Assembly (NCBI RefSeq): GCF_024298965.1
Contig: NZ_CP085193.1
Span: 2,976,001 to 3,040,000 of the forward strand
DNA: 64,000 nt
Source: Streptomyces rapamycinicus NRRL 5491
Lineage (GTDB): Bacteria > Actinomycetota > Actinomycetes > Streptomycetales > Streptomycetaceae
Direction: 5' to 3'
Shown here: piece by piece, positions 61,946 to 64,000 of the stretch
Numbering within the stretch: the stretch's first letter is position 1
Layout: each line of letters opens with the position of its first letter
Position numbers and translations under genes: made by a program
Notes under the pieces: model-generated
The model's database searches: none
What the model saw: the letters and a program-made list of their open reading frames with translations, nothing else
Told to the model about the DNA's origin: nothing

Positions 61946-62446
61946 TCATGCAGCTCGCTCCCCAAGGGGAAGGAAGCCACCCCGGTACCACGTCACCGGC
62001 TTGCCGGCACCTGTCCGTGCATCGCGTACGCGACCGATGAGGATTACGTGATCTCCGCCGGGCACGGCCTGCTCCAGCTCGCAGCTGATGACTGCTGCCG
62101 CATCCGGCAACAGCGGATTGCCTGCCTCATCGAGTTCGAAATTGCCGTCCGCGAACTTGTTCTCACCCTTGGTGGCGAACTTCAGCGCCAAGTCGGCATG
62201 GGCGTCCGTCACAATGTTCACGACGAAATGCTTAGCCGCCATGAAGACGGGAAAGCAGTCCGCTCCTCGGTCCAGACATACCAAGATGAGCGGGGGATCG
62301 AGAGACAACGCGGCGAAGGAACTCGCGGTGAATCCGTGCAGTGTGCCTGCCTCGCTTCGCGTCGTCACGATCGTCACACCTGAAGGGAATTGAGCCAATG
62401 CCGAGCGGAAAGCGGCAGGGTCCAGTTCCTGAAATTGATCAACCAT
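61946..62446 (-). CDS. Flavin reductase family protein (HpaC-like)
   Basis: 166 residues from ATG at 62446, just after GAGGGG. DPAAFRSALAQFPSGVTIVT, HGFTASSFAALSLDPPLILV, CLDRGADCF, FVVNIVTDAHADLALKFATK and PGGDHVILIGRVRDARTG define the FMN-binding split barrel with FTASSF and the His near GGDHVI. It reduces flavin with NAD(P)H for a partner monooxygenase, perhaps the LLM protein at the start of the same operon. A frameshifted paralogue lies at 54.7 kb. Confidence 0.88.
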   Translation of the reverse strand: MVDQFQELDPAAFRSALAQFPSGVTIVTTRSEAGTLHGFTASSFAALSLDPPLILVCLDRGADCFPVFMAAKHFVVNIVTDAHADLALKFATKGENKFADGNFELDEAGNPLLPDAAAVISCELEQAVPGGDHVILIGRVRDARTGAGKPVTWYRGGFLPLGERAA

Positions 62447-62499
62447 TGTACCCCTCGTGGGCAGCTCGGGCGGCAGGGTCGTTGAAGACCGTGCGCGCA

Positions 62500-62964
62500 T
62501 CAGCCAGTGTGACGCGAAGCTGCTCTTCGTCCCATGTTTGATCTCAGGGAAGACGAAACGCGCTCCCATCGCCGCGTAGACCACGCCGGTGAACAGGGCC
62601 ATCTCGATCCCGCCGCCGACGCACCACCCGTTGACCGCACACACCAGCGGCCGGGATAGTTCTCCAGTGCGCAAAGCAGCGCGTGAAAGCCTGCCATCCG
62701 CTCGACCATGTCATTGGCGTCGAAGTCGACGGCTTCCTTTATGTCACCACCTGCGCAGAAGAAACGCTCGCCAGCTCCCGTCAGGACCACTGCGGGAGCG
62801 TTAGAGCCGGTAGCGAGCGTGACCAGCTTCGCTGTCAGCTCGCTGACGAGAATGTTACTGAGCGTGTTGGCAGGCTGGTGGCTAAGGGTAAGTACAACCA
62901 CCCCGTCCACTTCGTCTGATGCGTGGACGAGGCTTAGTGCTTTGTTGTGCGAACCTGCGGTCAT
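62500..62964 (-). pseudogene. Enoyl-CoA hydratase, truncated and frameshifted
   Basis: VDGVVVLTLSHQPANTLSNI and LTGAGERFFCAGGDIKEAVD form the N-terminal crotonase half. Near 62652 one C is missing; the other frame continues PLVCAVNGWCVGGGIEMALF and GARFVFPEIKHG, then the domain stops and the frame runs into the flavin reductase gene. The C-terminal 130 residues are lost. The oxyanion-hole and Glu region of this copy are partly present but the product cannot fold normally. Confidence 0.75.
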
Positions 62965-62976
62965 GCTCGTCTCCGG

Positions 62977-63795
62977 TTACTTCGCGGGTGCGCCGGCGGT
63001 GCGAGCGGAGGGGAAGTCCACGGGGCGCTTCTCCCGGAAAGCCTGGCGCGCTTCGGCGTAGTCGGCGCTAGCGAAGTCGAGAACCTCGAGCGCTGTAGAC
63101 AGCTCGTGCTGGGGCGCCGCATTGGTGAGCCAGGTGTTGAGAGCGCGCTTGGTGAATCGGAGCGCCTGCTGGGAACCGCGGGCCAGCTGGGACGCGACCT
63201 CGAGCGCGCGGGGCAGTACCTGCTCGCGGGGAACGGACAGACTGACGAGACCAATCCGCTCGGCTTCGGCGCCCGTCAGCTTCTCGGAGGTAAGGACGTA
63301 GTACTTGGTCTTGGCCATGCCGACGAGCAGCGGCCAGATAAGTGCGGCGTGGTCGCCGGCGGTCACGCCGACCTTGGTGTGCCCTTCGATCAGCACCGCG
63401 TCGTCCGCGGCGATGCTGATGTCGGCGAGAAGCGCGGTCGACAGCCCGTAACCGACCGCGGGCCCATTGATCGCGGAGATGATCGGCTTCTCGATCCGCA
63501 GGATCGTTGAAGTTCGCTTGCGTTCGGTCTCCATGATCGCAAGCGCGTCTTCGTGCGTGGGATCGGGCTGGGCAACGTCCATCCCGGTACAGAAGGCCTT
63601 GCCGGCCCCGGTGATGACGACGACCCGGGTCTGGTCGTCGCGTTCGACGTCGGCCCAGATCCGGTTCATCTCTTCGAACATCGGCAGGGTGAGAGAGTTG
63701 TACCGGTCGGGTCGATTGATCGTGATCTGGAGGACGCCGTTGTCCTTGCGTTCGACGAGGATGTCACCGGTGCCGTGCTGGTAGAGGTCGCTCAT
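62977..63795 (-). CDS. Enoyl-CoA hydratase/isomerase family protein
   Basis: 272 residues. ILVERKDNGVLQITINRPDR, VVVITGAGKAFCTGMDVAQP and PIISAINGPAVGYGLSTALL give the crotonase fold and oxyanion hole (GKAFCTGMD, GPAVGYG). In the position of the catalytic Glu pair, IEGHTKVGVTAGDHAALIWP has an unusual GHTKVGVTAGDH, so the reaction may not be simple hydration. Its start overlaps the preceding LLM gene as ATGA (63792-63795). Confidence 0.88.
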   Translation of the reverse strand: MSDLYQHGTGDILVERKDNGVLQITINRPDRYNSLTLPMFEEMNRIWADVERDDQTRVVVITGAGKAFCTGMDVAQPDPTHEDALAIMETERKRTSTILRIEKPIISAINGPAVGYGLSTALLADISIAADDAVLIEGHTKVGVTAGDHAALIWPLLVGMAKTKYYVLTSEKLTGAEAERIGLVSLSVPREQVLPRALEVASQLARGSQQALRFTKRALNTWLTNAAPQHELSTALEVLDFASADYAEARQAFREKRPVDFPSARTAGAPAK

Positions 63796-64000
63796 CGAAC
63801 CGTCTCCTTCTGCGCGAGGTTGTGGGTGTCGTTGAACTGGCGGAGTGCTTCTTCGTGGGCGGGGCGGGCGGCTCGGATCTCGGCGAGTACGTCGTCGGCC
63901 GGGCGCACGACGTTGCGGGGGTGTTTGAAGCGGGGGATGACGTACTTGCCGAAGAGTTCGATCGAGCGCATCAGCTGGTCGTGGGGCAGGCTGTCGACAC
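63792..64000 (-). CDS. LLM-class flavin-dependent oxidoreductase, C-terminal part
   Basis: The gene continues beyond the right edge; 69 residues are visible. DQLMRSIELFGKYVIPRFKH and VVRPADDVLAEIRAARPAHE are the usual C-terminus of luciferase-like monooxygenases. The stop codon overlaps the enoyl-CoA hydratase start. It is the upstream gene of the operon with the crotonase, the flavin reductase and the acyl-CoA ligase. Confidence 0.75.
   Translation of the reverse strand, partial: VDSLPHDQLMRSIELFGKYVIPRFKHPRNVVRPADDVLAEIRAARPAHEEALRQFNDTHNLAQKETVR

Overview
The window is about 71% GC, with actinomycete codon use, twin-arginine signal peptides, GTG/TTG starts and intergenic repeats typical of Streptomyces. 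It looks like a Streptomyces chromosome, probably arm-proximal given the many broken genes and mobile-element scars. Species cannot be fixed from sequence alone.

Region 1 (1-26 kb) is mostly intact. It holds the tail of a NAD(P)-binding protein; a Tat-exported amidohydrolase; a DUF1918-nitroreductase fusion with a dormancy-type dyad upstream and a universal-stress-protein remnant beside it; a three-gene operon (TPP enzyme, FAD/Fe-S oxidoreductase, enolase-superfamily protein); a methyltransferase/MerR/hydrolase set; a Ser/Thr kinase carrying a seven-repeat WD40 propeller; a decayed ATP-grasp gene; a CocE-type hydrolase; a HemK-like methyltransferase overlapping a CDGSH protein; a Ppx/GppA phosphatase; a DMT transporter; a GH65 phosphorylase; and an MFS exporter.

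Region 2 (25.7-36.5 kb) begins with collapsed formate dehydrogenase and LysR genes. M24, alpha/beta-hydrolase and DUF1330 genes follow, then a Tat-exported alkaline phosphatase with a PHO-box-like repeat and a strong terminator. Next is an O-methyltransferase / LuxR / cupin / SMP-30-like cluster.

Region 3 (36.4-44.5 kb) is a complete sugar-utilisation locus. It encodes a secreted PL8 polysaccharide lyase, a solute-binding lipoprotein, two ABC permeases, a GH130 enzyme and a LacI repressor. The core AAACCGGTTT lies upstream of the lyase and again in the promoter of the transport operon, and is the best candidate operator.

Region 4 (44.6-64 kb) is a mosaic catabolic island with lower GC in places. 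Intact genes include LLM flavin oxidoreductases, a flavin reductase, VOC proteins, an SDR with a divergent MarR, a 6-oxocamphor-hydrolase-like crotonase, an enoyl-CoA hydratase, an acyl-CoA ligase and an acetyl-CoA synthetase broken by a homopolymer. Between them are group II intron fragments, an integrase remnant facing a 3' tRNA-Pro fragment (att-like), a short IS with perfect terminal repeats, and IS701-type remnants. The intact genes suggest oxidation of an alicyclic or acyl substrate, C-C hydrolysis, CoA activation and beta-oxidation. That pathway is inference.

Two patterns run through the window. Six genes are broken by single-base indels, several in C or G runs, which could be real decay or consensus error. 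Four other genes have lost clean internal blocks.
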